DNA of 64,000 bases from NCBI GenBank assembly GCA_045593265.1, contig JAZNWH010000105.1:23554-87553 (forward strand). Direction: 5' to 3'. A model generated the notes under the pieces. It saw nothing but the letters and a program-made list of their open reading frames with translations. It ran no database searches and had not been told where the DNA came from. How positions within the stretch are numbered: the first letter of the stretch is position 1; each line of letters starts with the position of its first letter. The stretch is from RGIG8497 sp045593265 (lineage in GTDB: Bacteria; Bacillota; Clostridia; RGIG6154). Made by a program: the position numbers and the translations under genes. Below are positions 51,683 through 60,380 of the stretch, one piece after another.

Positions 51683-52624
51683 TTAATAAAATGTTGCTAC
51701 TTCCTGCTCAGGTTTTTCTGAATATTCCATAGCTGTTACATACATTACAGGGCCTCTACCTCTGTAAATTTTATGTTTTTCAACTTTAATTTTTGCTGTA
51801 ACTGTTACCCAGTCTTTTAATTTCAAATTCATCATTTCATCGCCGACACAAACAACACCTCGGTATTCTATGTCATCCACACAACATGTCATAATGTGTC
51901 TCCCTATTATTGCTGTGTTTTCAGGCATTTTTGCATCCTTTGCAACAATACCCTTAAAGCAAACCTTTTTACCATCGTATTTTGTAAAATCCTCTACCAG
52001 ATCACGATACCATAAAGCATAATCTTTATCTTCTATACTTATTATATCTGCGTTGATATCAAATGGAAGAGGGTCTTCAATCTCGTCTATTTCCACAACG
52101 CCTTTTATGTTTTCGTAAAGAATTTCCGTTTTTCTTGATACACCTCTTACCAGCTTATGCAACTGGGGCTTTATATCATCGTCGTCAGCACGATTAAATA
52201 CCACAAGCTCACAATTATTAAGCTTGTCTACAACCAGATTTCTCATATTTGCATTGTACTGCAATATAGTAGTAGCATCGGCAAACATAACCTCCTGATA
52301 GACAACCCAGTTATCAGGCATCTGAGTATAAAGATGAGGTAAATCCCACATACCGTTATACTCTATCATTACTCTTTCACAACCTGTTTCTTTCTCAAGC
52401 TTTTTTAAAGAAACCAGAGAAATATCTTCTTTATCATCTATCTCTCTGATAATAACATTCTTACACACAAATCTTGAAGGGTCGTATTCTTCTTCCCCGT
52501 CTTCACACATAAGAAGAAGCGTTTTTTCAGCATTGTTGAATTTTTTATCTTCCAGTGTTTCCTGAATGAATTTTGTTTTACCTGATTCAAGAAATCCTGT
52601 AAATAAATATACGGGTATCTCCAT
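51683..52624 (-). CDS. CobW/G3E-type GTPase with C-terminal YcgQ-like domain
   Basis: A 313-residue protein. Residues 1-195 are a G3E GTPase with an altered Walker A, GFLESGKTKF (10-19), and NRADDDD as the guanine-specificity site. The CxCC metal motif of typical CobW proteins is absent. Residues 215-313 (VCFKGIVAKDAKMPENTAII, CCVDDIEYRG, LKDWVTVTAKI) resemble the C-terminal part of YcgQ/TIGR03943 proteins, which are partners of CobW GTPases in other Firmicutes. The gene follows the His-rich CobW gene by 10 bases. A role in zinc allocation is likely but inferred. Confidence 0.7.
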   Translation of the reverse strand: MEIPVYLFTGFLESGKTKFIQETLEDKKFNNAEKTLLLMCEDGEEEYDPSRFVCKNVIIREIDDKEDISLVSLKKLEKETGCERVMIEYNGMWDLPHLYTQMPDNWVVYQEVMFADATTILQYNANMRNLVVDKLNNCELVVFNRADDDDIKPQLHKLVRGVSRKTEILYENIKGVVEIDEIEDPLPFDINADIISIEDKDYALWYRDLVEDFTKYDGKKVCFKGIVAKDAKMPENTAIIGRHIMTCCVDDIEYRGVVCVGDEMMNLKLKDWVTVTAKIKVEKHKIYRGRGPVMYVTAMEYSEKPEQEVATFY

Positions 52625-52634
52625 AACTTACTCC

Positions 52635-53723
52635 TTATTCTATACCAAATAACTCGGTGATTTTATGCTCATCGATTTTTGAACCTATTACACAAATTCT
52701 TCCTGTTATATCAGCTCCGCCTGAACGTACATCAGGTTCGCCCGGAACATAGTCAAAATGAATCCAACTTGAATCTTCTGCTTCTACAATTCCCTTTGCT
52801 CTCAAAATCATACCATATTCAGTTTCATCATTCAAAGCATTAAGTATACGTTCAATTTCTTCAACTGTAAACTTTTTAGTAGTTTCAGTTCCCCAGCTTG
52901 TAAACACCTCGTCAGCATGATGATGTTCGTGATGATGGTCATGACAGCCACAAGAACATTCTTCACCATGATGGTGCTCATGTTCATGATGATGCTCATG
53001 TTCATGATGGTGCTCGTGCTCATGGTGATGTTCGTGTTCATGGTGATGTTCGTGTTCATAATGATGACCACATACAGGACAAGCACTTTCCTGTTCGTCT
53101 TTTAATTTTTCAAGAACAGCATCAAGTGTAGACTCTCTTTCTATCGCTTCAAGAAGCTGTTTTCCTGTGAGCATATCCCATGGAGTCGTAACTATAACTG
53201 CATCTTTATTATGCTCTCTAATAAGCTCTGCTGCTTTTTTTGTTTTTTCCTCGCCTACTGTTTGAGTATGACTTAAAACAATACATCCTGCATGCTCAAT
53301 CTGATCATTGTAAAATTCACCGAAATTTTTCATATACATTTTGCATTTTCCTGCATCTGCAACAGCAGTAAATCCATTTAACACCACATCATCGGCTTCT
53401 ATATCTCTTACAGCTTTTATTACATCACTCAGTTTGCCAACGCCTGAAGGTTCAATCAAAATTCTGTCAGGAGAAAAATCTGCAAGAACTTTTTTAAGTG
53501 CTTCGCCAAAATCTCCTACAAGACTACAGCAAATACATCCCGAATTCATTTCTGTAATTTCTATTCCTGCTTCCTTTAAAAACCCTCCGTCAATACCTAT
53601 TTCACCAAACTCATTCTCTATTAAAACAACCTTTTCACCACAATAAGCTTCCTGAATAAGTTTTTTAATGAGAGTAGTTTTTCCTGCACCTAAAAAACCT
53701 GAAAATATATCTATCTTTGTCAT
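52635..53723 (-). CDS. CobW/ZNG1-type metallochaperone GTPase with His-rich tract
   Basis: A 362-residue G3E GTPase that likely delivers zinc. Walker A is GFLGAGKTTL (9-18), the metal site is GCICCS (Cys63, Cys65, Cys66), and IEPSGVG follows. Residues about 225-290 are a long His/Glu tract built from repeated EHEHHH units, flanked by CPVCGHH and CSCGCHDHHHEHHH, so this segment could hold many metal ions. The C-terminal CobW_C domain (about 290-362) closes the protein. I start at ATG 53723 after AAAGGAGG. It is the first gene of a two-gene operon with the YcgQ-like GTPase. Confidence 0.88.
   Translation of the reverse strand: MTKIDIFSGFLGAGKTTLIKKLIQEAYCGEKVVLIENEFGEIGIDGGFLKEAGIEITEMNSGCICCSLVGDFGEALKKVLADFSPDRILIEPSGVGKLSDVIKAVRDIEADDVVLNGFTAVADAGKCKMYMKNFGEFYNDQIEHAGCIVLSHTQTVGEEKTKKAAELIREHNKDAVIVTTPWDMLTGKQLLEAIERESTLDAVLEKLKDEQESACPVCGHHYEHEHHHEHEHHHEHEHHHEHEHHHEHEHHHGEECSCGCHDHHHEHHHADEVFTSWGTETTKKFTVEEIERILNALNDETEYGMILRAKGIVEAEDSSWIHFDYVPGEPDVRSGGADITGRICVIGSKIDEHKITELFGIE
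52968..53057. repeat. 18-bp minisatellite encoding the His/Glu tract
   Basis: Five head-to-tail 18-bp units (52968, 52986, 53004, 53022, 53040), each coding six residues of the EHEHHH type. Units 4 and 5 are identical and the others differ at a few bases, so copy number may vary between strains. Confidence 0.9.
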
Positions 53724-53774
53724 AACTTTTTTCCTCCTTTGAATCTTATAATTTGCAGCATACACTAAATACTA

Positions 53775-53803
53775 ATTATACATAACTTTTTCATTCCTGT
53801 CAA
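53775..53803 (-). promoter_or_regulatory. Consensus promoter of the CobW operon
   Basis: On the - strand TTGACA (53803-53798), 17 bases, TATAAT (53780-53775), 51 bases before the ATG. I see no clear Zur box. Confidence 0.85.
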
Positions 53804-53840
53804 TTGCTCTTCATAACCAATCAGATAGAATTTAAAACAC

Positions 53841-54359
53841 TTATCTTTTCGAAAGTTTTACTACTTTGTCGTGTATCAAATGCCAATTACCCTTATCATT
53901 AATTTTAATTGCCTTGTCTGTTTTATATAATGTTTTAACAGAATTATTACTGTAATCAACACTAACATAATTTGATAGATATTGATTAAGTTCTTTATGC
54001 AAAGGAATTGCCTCTTTTATCATATCAGGATTATTTTTCATAATTCTTAAAAGAAGCTTATAATCATCAATTAAATACTCTAAAAACATGTCCCTCTTCG
54101 GATAAATTGTATAATAAAAAACAAACTCTTCTTCTATCTTATCACAAATATTTATGGCATTAATTATTGAAGATTCAAAATATCTGTTAGGCTCATCATC
54201 TGAATACATATTCTCATACAAATTAGATAATTGATGTATATTTGAAATTATATAATCAGAAATATTCTTTGATATTCTTTGCTTGTTGTTTACATGCACT
54301 ACATTAATTATTCCCAGAACAACAATCACTGCAACCAACAATGTAACAATTTTCTTCAC
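53841..54359 (-). CDS. Hypothetical membrane-anchored protein
   Basis: I do not recognise this 172-residue protein. A single N-terminal hydrophobic helix (about residues 4-20, VTLLVAVIVVLGIINVV) without a lipobox or clear cleavage site would anchor it, leaving a mostly helical outer part rich in Asn, Tyr, Ile and acidic residues. GTG start lies eight bases after GAGGAGG. It follows the CPBP gene by 53 bases and may be co-transcribed with it. Its AT-richness is slightly above its neighbours. Confidence 0.55.
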   Translation of the reverse strand: MKKIVTLLVAVIVVLGIINVVHVNNKQRISKNISDYIISNIHQLSNLYENMYSDDEPNRYFESSIINAINICDKIEEEFVFYYTIYPKRDMFLEYLIDDYKLLLRIMKNNPDMIKEAIPLHKELNQYLSNYVSVDYSNNSVKTLYKTDKAIKINDKGNWHLIHDKVVKLSKR

Positions 54360-54412
54360 TCTAATTACCTCCTCATTACAGCCATAATAACAGTCTATAA
54401 CAAATATCGAAG

Positions 54413-55108
54413 TTATTCTTTAATGGTTCTATTTATATAAGTTGCGTATATAAGTGGCACTATTATCAAAAACATAGGAACTATATATAATGACATTGAA
54501 TTTTCAATATTAAATACAGAAAGTGAATTCATTAAAGAATGTGTAATTATACAAGGGATGAGTGATTTACTTTTATAAAATATAATAACAAATAAATATC
54601 CGATTGAAAAAGCATAGCATATTTGCATTAATGTTGGAATTAATTCTGCACCGTTTAACAAATTAATTATATGTCCTATTCCAAAAGTAATTGCATTTAC
54701 AATTATTGCAATTCTAACATTATCTTTTTCCATCATTTTAAATAAAAACCCTCTGAAAATTATTTCCTCAATAAATCCAACATTTATCATGGTTAGCACA
54801 TAAAATACAATATCGCCTGTTGAATGATTTATGTTAATTCCATTCCACAAGTTTACAGTTGATATTAGAATTAATGGAAAGAAAAATAAATATTTCTTTG
54901 GATTTTTGATTTTGGTAATACCATAATATTTTGTCCTGCCCAAAGCAATCATCAATACTATTAAAAATACAGAAAAAACAGTATTAACAATTGTGCTTCT
55001 ATAATCAATTAAACCGAAATTCTGAATACAATAAGAGTTTATAATCAGATAAAGTAAAACTAATAATATACAAAATAAAGTTTCATTCTTTTCAAATATT
55101 TTTTTCAT
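54413..55108 (-). CDS. CPBP family intramembrane glutamic endopeptidase
   Basis: A 231-residue membrane protein with about seven helices. The CPBP/Abi motifs are EEIIFRGFLF (paired glutamates and arginine), ITFGIGHIINLL (histidine), and LIPCIITHSLMNSL (second histidine). In other bacteria these proteins process prenylated proteins or give bacteriocin self-immunity. No bacteriocin gene is visible nearby. ATG follows a weak AGAGTGA site. Confidence 0.8.
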   Translation of the reverse strand: MKKIFEKNETLFCILLVLLYLIINSYCIQNFGLIDYRSTIVNTVFSVFLIVLMIALGRTKYYGITKIKNPKKYLFFFPLILISTVNLWNGININHSTGDIVFYVLTMINVGFIEEIIFRGFLFKMMEKDNVRIAIIVNAITFGIGHIINLLNGAELIPTLMQICYAFSIGYLFVIIFYKSKSLIPCIITHSLMNSLSVFNIENSMSLYIVPMFLIIVPLIYATYINRTIKE

Positions 55109-55164
55109 AAGTTCACTCTAATCTTTTATATGATATTCTCTGTCTTTTTAACAAATTCAACATA

Positions 55165-55299
55165 ATTCTTACAAGGCTTAAGGTTTAGATATAAACCATT
55201 ATAGCAATATATTCACGAGCTTCGTGCTTTAATTTTCACTCTATTCAAATGCGATATAACTCCATTTTGCGACCTTGCGATATGAAATTTAGGAAATTC
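55165..55299. repeat. Decayed dispersed repeat fragments
   Basis: AAGGCTTAAGGTTTAGATAT followed by AAACC (55175-55198) is close to a segment at 62394-62419. CACGA-GCT-TCGTG (55213-55225) is a small hairpin. The GCGATATAAC...TTGCGATATGAAATTTAG stretch with AAATTCCTAT (55251-55303) resembles the right part of the array at 33765-33808. No gene is present. Confidence 0.55.
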
Positions 55300-55644
55300 C
55301 TATTCAGCAACAATAAGAGCAATAAAAACAAGCATTTCATCACCGGTATTTCTAATTGAGTGCCCCTGCCCCGACGGGGTTAATGTTACCATTCCCGGAG
55401 CTACTTCAATTTTGTTTCCGTTATCATTATAACTACCTTGTCCCGAAAGAATAAAGTATGTTTCACTTTCTCCAACGTGCATATGATAATCCACTGCCTC
55501 ACCCGGTTTTATCTGCACCAAAGAGAACGTTCTTATTCTCGGATCTGATACATCAAAGTCTGCAAGGTCAGTCATAAACATTTTTTCCCTGCCTTCATTA
55601 TTTAACTTTGTTTTCGTTTTTAGTTGTTGTATTTTTTTGTGCAT
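55300..55644 (-). CDS. Small cupin domain protein
   Basis: A 114-residue single cupin_2 barrel. Metal ligands are seen in YHMHVGESETYFILSGQG (two His and a Glu) and GQGHSIRNTGDEML (late His). Such proteins may be enzymes or sensors; nothing nearby fixes a role. ATG follows AGAAAGGG. A consensus promoter lies about 160 bases upstream. The coding region ends in the repeat fragment at 55251-55303. Confidence 0.75.
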   Translation of the reverse strand: MHKKIQQLKTKTKLNNEGREKMFMTDLADFDVSDPRIRTFSLVQIKPGEAVDYHMHVGESETYFILSGQGSYNDNGNKIEVAPGMVTLTPSGQGHSIRNTGDEMLVFIALIVAE

Positions 55645-55804
55645 ATTAAACCCTTTCTACAATTAAAAATTATATTTTACTTAAGCTTATTATATACGGG
55701 ATATAAAGTTTAGCTTTTCTCAATTTTGATATCTGTTTCGTTTTTTCATACTCATTTACCGCAACCAATGCACCAGCACAAATATTTGTTGATATTTTAC
55801 CATA

Positions 55805-55833
55805 ATTATATTATAAGCAGGCAAAATTGTCAA
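55805..55833 (-). promoter_or_regulatory. Promoter of the cupin gene, with a long leader
   Basis: On the - strand TTGACA (55833-55828), 17 bases, TATAAT (55810-55805). The leader runs about 150 bases to the cupin ATG. I see no known riboswitch in it, and no gene elsewhere in the 55645-56006 gap apart from the terminator at its left-going operon end. Confidence 0.8.
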
Positions 55834-55891
55834 TGTATTGTATACGCCTTGTGTTCGTTTGATATTCCCTGTTTTAAGCTTGTATTAAGTT

Positions 55892-55919
55892 AAAAAAAGT
55901 CCAGAATTATCCGGACTTT
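55892..55919 (-). terminator. Terminator of the sugar-acid operon
   Basis: AAAGTCC (55896-55902) pairs with GGACTTT (55913-55919), followed on the - strand by TTTTTTTAAC. It lies about 90 bases past the dehydrogenase stop. Confidence 0.8.
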
Positions 55920-56006
55920 CAGAACTTTTTTACAGCTTGTGAAATCAAGTTTATACTGTGGCAACTTTAGATAACAATTTCTCGATAAATATCACCTTTT
56001 CGTACT

Positions 56007-57032
56007 TTACATTTCAACAACAGCTTTTATTAGGTTTTTATCTTTAGATTTTAAAAGCTCAACTGCGTTTGGCAGTTCATCAAGGGTAAATGTATGTGTA
56101 ACCATATCATGAACGTTTAATCTTCCACTTGCTACAAGAGTAACAAGCGAATCCCAACCTGCACAGTACTCAAGAATTCCGTGAAGTCTTAACTGCTTCA
56201 TAAGCATTTTCATAAATGGAAACGAAATCTGTGCCTTTTCGTCAGGAATTCCGTAATATAAAACATCTCCACCTATTTTGCACACATCAAAGCAAAGTAA
56301 TATACTGTCAACACTTCCGGCAGCGTCAATAACATAATCACAACCTTCTCCGTTTGTCAGTTCCATTACTCTTCCAAGTACATTTTCGTTCTGTGCATCA
56401 ATGACCACATCTGCTCCAAAGAACTTTGCATATTCAAGTCTTTTTTCGCCCTTTGCAGAAACTATTATTTTTCCTGCTCCACTAAGCTTTGCCGCCTGTA
56501 TAAACGCAATTCCTGCAGGGCCTGCCCCCTGAATCAACACACTGCTTCCGGGTTTAATTCCTATTCTAAGCACAGCACCAAACGGGCAAGCAACACTTTC
56601 AAGTATTGCCGCATCCCTGAACGGAATCTCTTCCGGTAATTTTACAAGACACTGCGCCGGAACTCTTACAAACTCAGCATATCCTCCATCATAAGGTGTA
56701 TAACCTATCTCCATTCTGTCAGGACAAAGTTCCTTTCTGCCCCTTTTGCAAGCCGGGCATTGTCCACAGGAAATAATTGTATCAATTACAACTCTGTCGC
56801 CCTTTTTCCAGCCTTTTACACCCTTGCCTATATCTTCAATCTCTCCGGCAATTTCGTGCCCCAGCACATGCGGAGGCTTTGCAAGAGATATATTTCCTGA
56901 AATCATATGCACATCTGTTGCACAAACACCAACTGCCTTCACCTTTACAACAACATGACCTTCATCTGCCACGGGCTTCGGTCTTTCGCATATGCTGACG
57001 TGATTTATTGCGTCCCAAACCGCTGCTTTCAT
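56007..57032 (-). CDS. Zinc-dependent medium-chain alcohol/sugar dehydrogenase
   Basis: A 341-residue MDR-family enzyme. Catalytic zinc ligands are Cys37 in VGVCATDVH and His59-Glu60 in LGHEIAGEI; the structural zinc is held by Cys89, Cys92, Cys95 and Cys103. The Rossmann motif IQGAGPAGIAFIQ binds NAD(P). It resembles sorbitol and threonine dehydrogenases. As the last gene of the GntR-dehydratase-M24-aldolase operon it likely oxidises a sugar alcohol or acid or reduces the aldehyde made by the aldolase. ATG follows GGCGGTAG. Confidence 0.88.
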   Translation of the reverse strand: MKAAVWDAINHVSICERPKPVADEGHVVVKVKAVGVCATDVHMISGNISLAKPPHVLGHEIAGEIEDIGKGVKGWKKGDRVVIDTIISCGQCPACKRGRKELCPDRMEIGYTPYDGGYAEFVRVPAQCLVKLPEEIPFRDAAILESVACPFGAVLRIGIKPGSSVLIQGAGPAGIAFIQAAKLSGAGKIIVSAKGEKRLEYAKFFGADVVIDAQNENVLGRVMELTNGEGCDYVIDAAGSVDSILLCFDVCKIGGDVLYYGIPDEKAQISFPFMKMLMKQLRLHGILEYCAGWDSLVTLVASGRLNVHDMVTHTFTLDELPNAVELLKSKDKNLIKAVVEM

Positions 57033-57048
57033 AATACTTCTACCGCCT

Positions 57049-57945
57049 TTATTTTATCTTTTTAATACCTCTGAACAATTCGTCAAGTTCAGCATACATA
57101 GAAAGTCTGAGAGCTCTTATTGCCTGTTCATCGACTACCTGACAATGCCCCATTGAAAAACCTCTCTGCTCAAAAACAAGCTTATATCCACTTGGGAACA
57201 TAACAGAATCCGCAAGTCTTAGAAGTTTGAGTGCCTTACGGTTCAAATCCTGTGCCTCGGCAATATGTCCTGCATTAAAAAGCTCATATATTTTTGCATT
57301 AATTTCGGGAACAATTACCGAAAATGCCGTAACCGAACCCACGCAACCTGCAAGAAGCGCCGGTACAATACAGTCATCTGTACCTGTCATAAGTGAAAAA
57401 TCCGGACGGTTCCTGCGGACTATATCTGCTTCGTGAGCTATCTGCTTCATATTTCCTGAAGAATCCTTCATGCCGACAATACGTCTTTCCTGAAGCAGTG
57501 TTTCAAAAGACGGAAGCTCTATAGTATTGGTAAACATCGGAATTTTGTAAAGAACAAGGTCGATAATATTCTGGTCTGCCATATACTTATAGTACCTTAT
57601 AACATCATCCTGTTTCATGGTAAAATAATACGGTGGACAAATCATCGCAGCATCATATCCATACTCCTGCGCTGCCTTCAAATATTTTATAGAAGTTGCA
57701 GGATTGGGATCTGAAGCACCAGCAAGAAGTTGTTTCTTGCCACGAAGATGCTTCGCTGTAAACGCCATAAGTTCAATATTTTCTTCAGGAGAAAGACTTA
57801 CAAACTCTCCCGTTGTGCCACAGGCAAAAAATCCCTGAATATCAGATTTTAATAAAAAATCCAATTGAATTTCAAATGCATTATAGTCAACTTTTCCCTC
57901 TTCGGTAAAAGGAGTTAACAGAACACCATATGGTCCTCTAAACAT
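57049..57945 (-). CDS. DHDPS/NAL family aldolase (2-keto-3-deoxy sugar acid type)
   Basis: A 298-residue class I aldolase or dehydratase barrel. GTTGE (43-47), CPPYYF (103-108), VLYKIP with Tyr133, and the Schiff-base Lys160 in GMKDSSGN are present. It lacks features that would mark dihydrodipicolinate synthase, and its operon has a sugar-acid dehydratase, so 2-keto-3-deoxy sugar acid cleavage or related chemistry fits better. It starts six bases after the M24 gene stop. Confidence 0.85.
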   Translation of the reverse strand: MFRGPYGVLLTPFTEEGKVDYNAFEIQLDFLLKSDIQGFFACGTTGEFVSLSPEENIELMAFTAKHLRGKKQLLAGASDPNPATSIKYLKAAQEYGYDAAMICPPYYFTMKQDDVIRYYKYMADQNIIDLVLYKIPMFTNTIELPSFETLLQERRIVGMKDSSGNMKQIAHEADIVRRNRPDFSLMTGTDDCIVPALLAGCVGSVTAFSVIVPEINAKIYELFNAGHIAEAQDLNRKALKLLRLADSVMFPSGYKLVFEQRGFSMGHCQVVDEQAIRALRLSMYAELDELFRGIKKIK

Positions 57946-57951
57946 TTTCTT

Positions 57952-58599
57952 CTATCCTTTCACAATATATTCCTCTTTGTCCAGTGGAAGATTACACAAT
58001 CTCTCATAACCATTTTCTGTAATCAAATAATTATTCTCAAGCCTTATGCCGAATTTCCCCGGATAATAAACTGCCGGTTCAAGCGTTACCACCATACCGG
58101 GCTTGAGCGTTTCTTCACATTCAGGAACAAACCTCGGCTCTACAACTATTTCCTCTGTAGGAAACGTACCTATACGATGTCCTGCATGGTGTGTAAAAGC
58201 ATATTCCGAGCCGGTTGCTTTGCGAACAAGGTCCCACAAATCCTTACCCTTTTTCCCGGAGTACAGATTTGCCTCTCCTGCCTTAAGTGCATTTATAACC
58301 TGGTTATATGCATTTTCTTGCTCCCCCGATATTCCCCCTATAAAATATACACGGGTTAAATCAGACCAACAATTTTCTGCACAAATCTGCAAATCGAGTA
58401 AAACCACATCACCGTATTTTATGACACGGTCGGTAGGTAGCCCCTCAATCTCTGCAGTTCGCTCCCCTGAAATCAAATCGCCTTGCCAATCAGAACAAAC
58501 ACTTGTGATTACATCAGCAAGCTCCTTTTCTGTCATACCTGCATGTAATTTCTCTTTTACAGCTTTATGAACCAGGCTCTGAAGTTCCCACGTGGTCAT
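57952..58599 (-). CDS. Stand-alone M24 (creatinase/prolidase-fold) metallohydrolase
   Basis: A 215-residue pita-bread fold protein made only of the catalytic domain; the N-terminal creatinase or prolidase domain is missing. All five metal ligands are visible: Asp69 (LLDLQ), Asp80 (WSDLTR), His141 (AGHRIG), Glu174 (TLEP) and Glu188 (RLENN). Methionine aminopeptidases have the same single-domain size, but a place inside a GntR-controlled sugar-acid operon argues against a housekeeping aminopeptidase. It could cleave an amino-acid or amide conjugate of the sugar acid. Its ATG overlaps the dehydratase stop by one base (TAATG). Confidence 0.78.
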   Translation of the reverse strand: MTTWELQSLVHKAVKEKLHAGMTEKELADVITSVCSDWQGDLISGERTAEIEGLPTDRVIKYGDVVLLDLQICAENCWSDLTRVYFIGGISGEQENAYNQVINALKAGEANLYSGKKGKDLWDLVRKATGSEYAFTHHAGHRIGTFPTEEIVVEPRFVPECEETLKPGMVVTLEPAVYYPGKFGIRLENNYLITENGYERLCNLPLDKEEYIVKG

Positions 58600-59720
58600 T
58601 ATTTCACCTCGTAATGTTTAAGAACATCCTCGTCAATTTCAACACCAAGTCCTGGCTTTTGAGGAATATTCACAAAGCCCTTATCATCAATAGCAAAATG
58701 CTTTTTAACAAGCTTCTTTGAAAGAACTGTTTCCTGACAGCAATATTCAAGCCAAAGAGCGTTAGGAGTAGCTGCAATAACCTGTAATGAAGCACTCATA
58801 AGTATGCCTGTCTTGAAAGCATGAGGAATAACAGGAATCTTATGAAGATATGCCATATCAATAACCTTTTTGGCAATAGTAATACCACCGCAACGACTGA
58901 TATCCGGCTGAATAATGTCAATTCCGCAACCTGCAATAAGTTCGTTGAATTCAAACATTGTTCCAACCTGCTCACCTGCAGAAATTCTCATATCAACACT
59001 GTGAGTAAGTCTCTTATATGCTTCAAGGTCATCAGGAGTAAAAGGTTCCTCAACCCAATAAACATTCTCCTGTTCAAACTCTTTACAAAGTCGAATAGCC
59101 GTCTTTACATCTCTCCATACCATACCGATATCAATCATAAGCTGAGGGTCATCACCCATAGCCTTACGGCACATCTTTACAAGCTCAAGGTCTCTCTTGT
59201 CGCTCTGACCAAGTGCACCCCAACCAAACTTGATACCTGTATATCCCTGTGGAAGATATGTATCTGCAATTCTTTTAATTTCATCTTCGTTATCAGGCAT
59301 AAGCACACTGCAGTATGCAGGAATCTTATCACGGAAAGCTCCGCCTATCAGCTTATGAACCGGAACACCAAGTTTTTTACCAAGAATATCCCAAATTGCC
59401 ATATCAATACCACTCATTGCGTGGATAGCAACACTGCGTCGTCCATAATAGTTTGCAAGATTATACATCTTATACCAGATTTTTTCAACATCAAATGGAT
59501 CTTCGCCTACAACTATATCACGAAGTCCCATACATACCATATGAGATGCCGGAGATTCAACTATTGCCTTAACTACATAAGGAGATGAGTCTACCTCACC
59601 AATACCGGTAATTCCCTCATCTGTCATAACCTTGATAACAACAGTATCCTGACTTCCGTCACCAATCATGCTAATTTCGGGTTGTCTTACGATTATTGCT
59701 TGTACGTCTGTGATTTTCAT
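58599..59720 (-). CDS. Enolase superfamily sugar-acid dehydratase (mandelate racemase/muconate lactonizing group)
   Basis: A 373-residue enzyme. The N-terminal capping domain (1-125) is followed by the barrel with Lys164 in GIKFGWG, metal ligands Asp197 (MIDIGM), Glu224 (WVEEPF) and Glu250 (ISAGEQ), the QPDISRCGG strand with Asp273, and His300 in IPHAF as general base. The Asp-His dyad marks the mandelate racemase/acid sugar dehydratase subgroup. The second lysine of the usual KxK is replaced (KFG), seen in some sugar-acid dehydratases. Substrate not determinable by eye. First enzyme of the operon, 20 bases after the GntR gene. Confidence 0.87.
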   Translation of the reverse strand: MKITDVQAIIVRQPEISMIGDGSQDTVVIKVMTDEGITGIGEVDSSPYVVKAIVESPASHMVCMGLRDIVVGEDPFDVEKIWYKMYNLANYYGRRSVAIHAMSGIDMAIWDILGKKLGVPVHKLIGGAFRDKIPAYCSVLMPDNEDEIKRIADTYLPQGYTGIKFGWGALGQSDKRDLELVKMCRKAMGDDPQLMIDIGMVWRDVKTAIRLCKEFEQENVYWVEEPFTPDDLEAYKRLTHSVDMRISAGEQVGTMFEFNELIAGCGIDIIQPDISRCGGITIAKKVIDMAYLHKIPVIPHAFKTGILMSASLQVIAATPNALWLEYCCQETVLSKKLVKKHFAIDDKGFVNIPQKPGLGVEIDEDVLKHYEVK

Positions 59721-59739
59721 TAAATTTTCCTGCCTTTCT

Positions 59740-60360
59740 TTATTCTAGCACAGAAAGCATCCTTGCCTCTGTTATATGATTTTTTAATACATCTATAACC
59801 TTTTCATCTTTTTCAAGTAGCATTTTTGAAATAATCAAATGTCTCTCTTTGAGTGTATCCTTGATTTTTCCTGAATGACTGAAATTAAGCATAAACAACT
59901 CACGAATTACTGGTGCAATAGTCCTCCATACTTGTTTAAGCACCTTGTTTTCGCTCATATCAACAAGTATTTCGTGAAAAAGAGAATCACATTCAAGAAA
60001 ATCCATATCATCTGCCATTTCTATGACTTTAATAAGTCGTGAAATATCCGTGTGATCTTTAACAAGAATATGCCTTGCAGCACTGCATTCAACATATGTA
60101 CGCATCTCATATAAATTATTGATATCGTCATAGCTCAAACTGCTTATTCGCTTAGTACCATTGGGCATTACCCTAATTAGTCCCTCTTTCTCTAATACAG
60201 TAAGTGCTCCTCTCAATGCCGCACGACTGCACCCGTATTTTTCTGCAAACTGCAATTCTGTAATAGGAGTTTCATCTTTTAAGTTTTTAAAAATAATATC
60301 ACGTCTTAACTGCTTTAATACAGCCTGAACCGTGCCACTTCTATTCATAGTGCTTTGCAT
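59740..60360 (-). CDS. GntR family regulator, FadR/FCD subfamily
   Basis: A 206-residue regulator with an N-terminal winged helix (about 1-75, ELQFAEKYGCSRAALRGALTVLEKEGLI) and a C-terminal all-helical FCD domain (about 85-200) with the metal-binding pattern of Asp and His residues, typical of sensors of small organic acids. I start at ATG 60360, nine bases after GAGGAG; the ATG 21 bases upstream overlaps the site. It leads its own operon and likely controls it through the two sites at 60403-60432. Confidence 0.9.
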   Translation of the reverse strand: MQSTMNRSGTVQAVLKQLRRDIIFKNLKDETPITELQFAEKYGCSRAALRGALTVLEKEGLIRVMPNGTKRISSLSYDDINNLYEMRTYVECSAARHILVKDHTDISRLIKVIEMADDMDFLECDSLFHEILVDMSENKVLKQVWRTIAPVIRELFMLNFSHSGKIKDTLKERHLIISKMLLEKDEKVIDVLKNHITEARMLSVLE

Positions 60361-60380
60361 ATATAACATCTCCTCATTCA

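Noticed and set aside
52832..53105. Two other open frames across the His-tract minisatellite, one per strand, rich in Met and Thr or Met and Val
   Set aside because: They are low-complexity shadows of the 18-bp repeat inside the clear CobW frame.
55645..55798. A roughly 40-codon frame in the cupin leader
   Set aside because: No ATG or GTG start with a ribosome binding site is present and I recognise no family in it.
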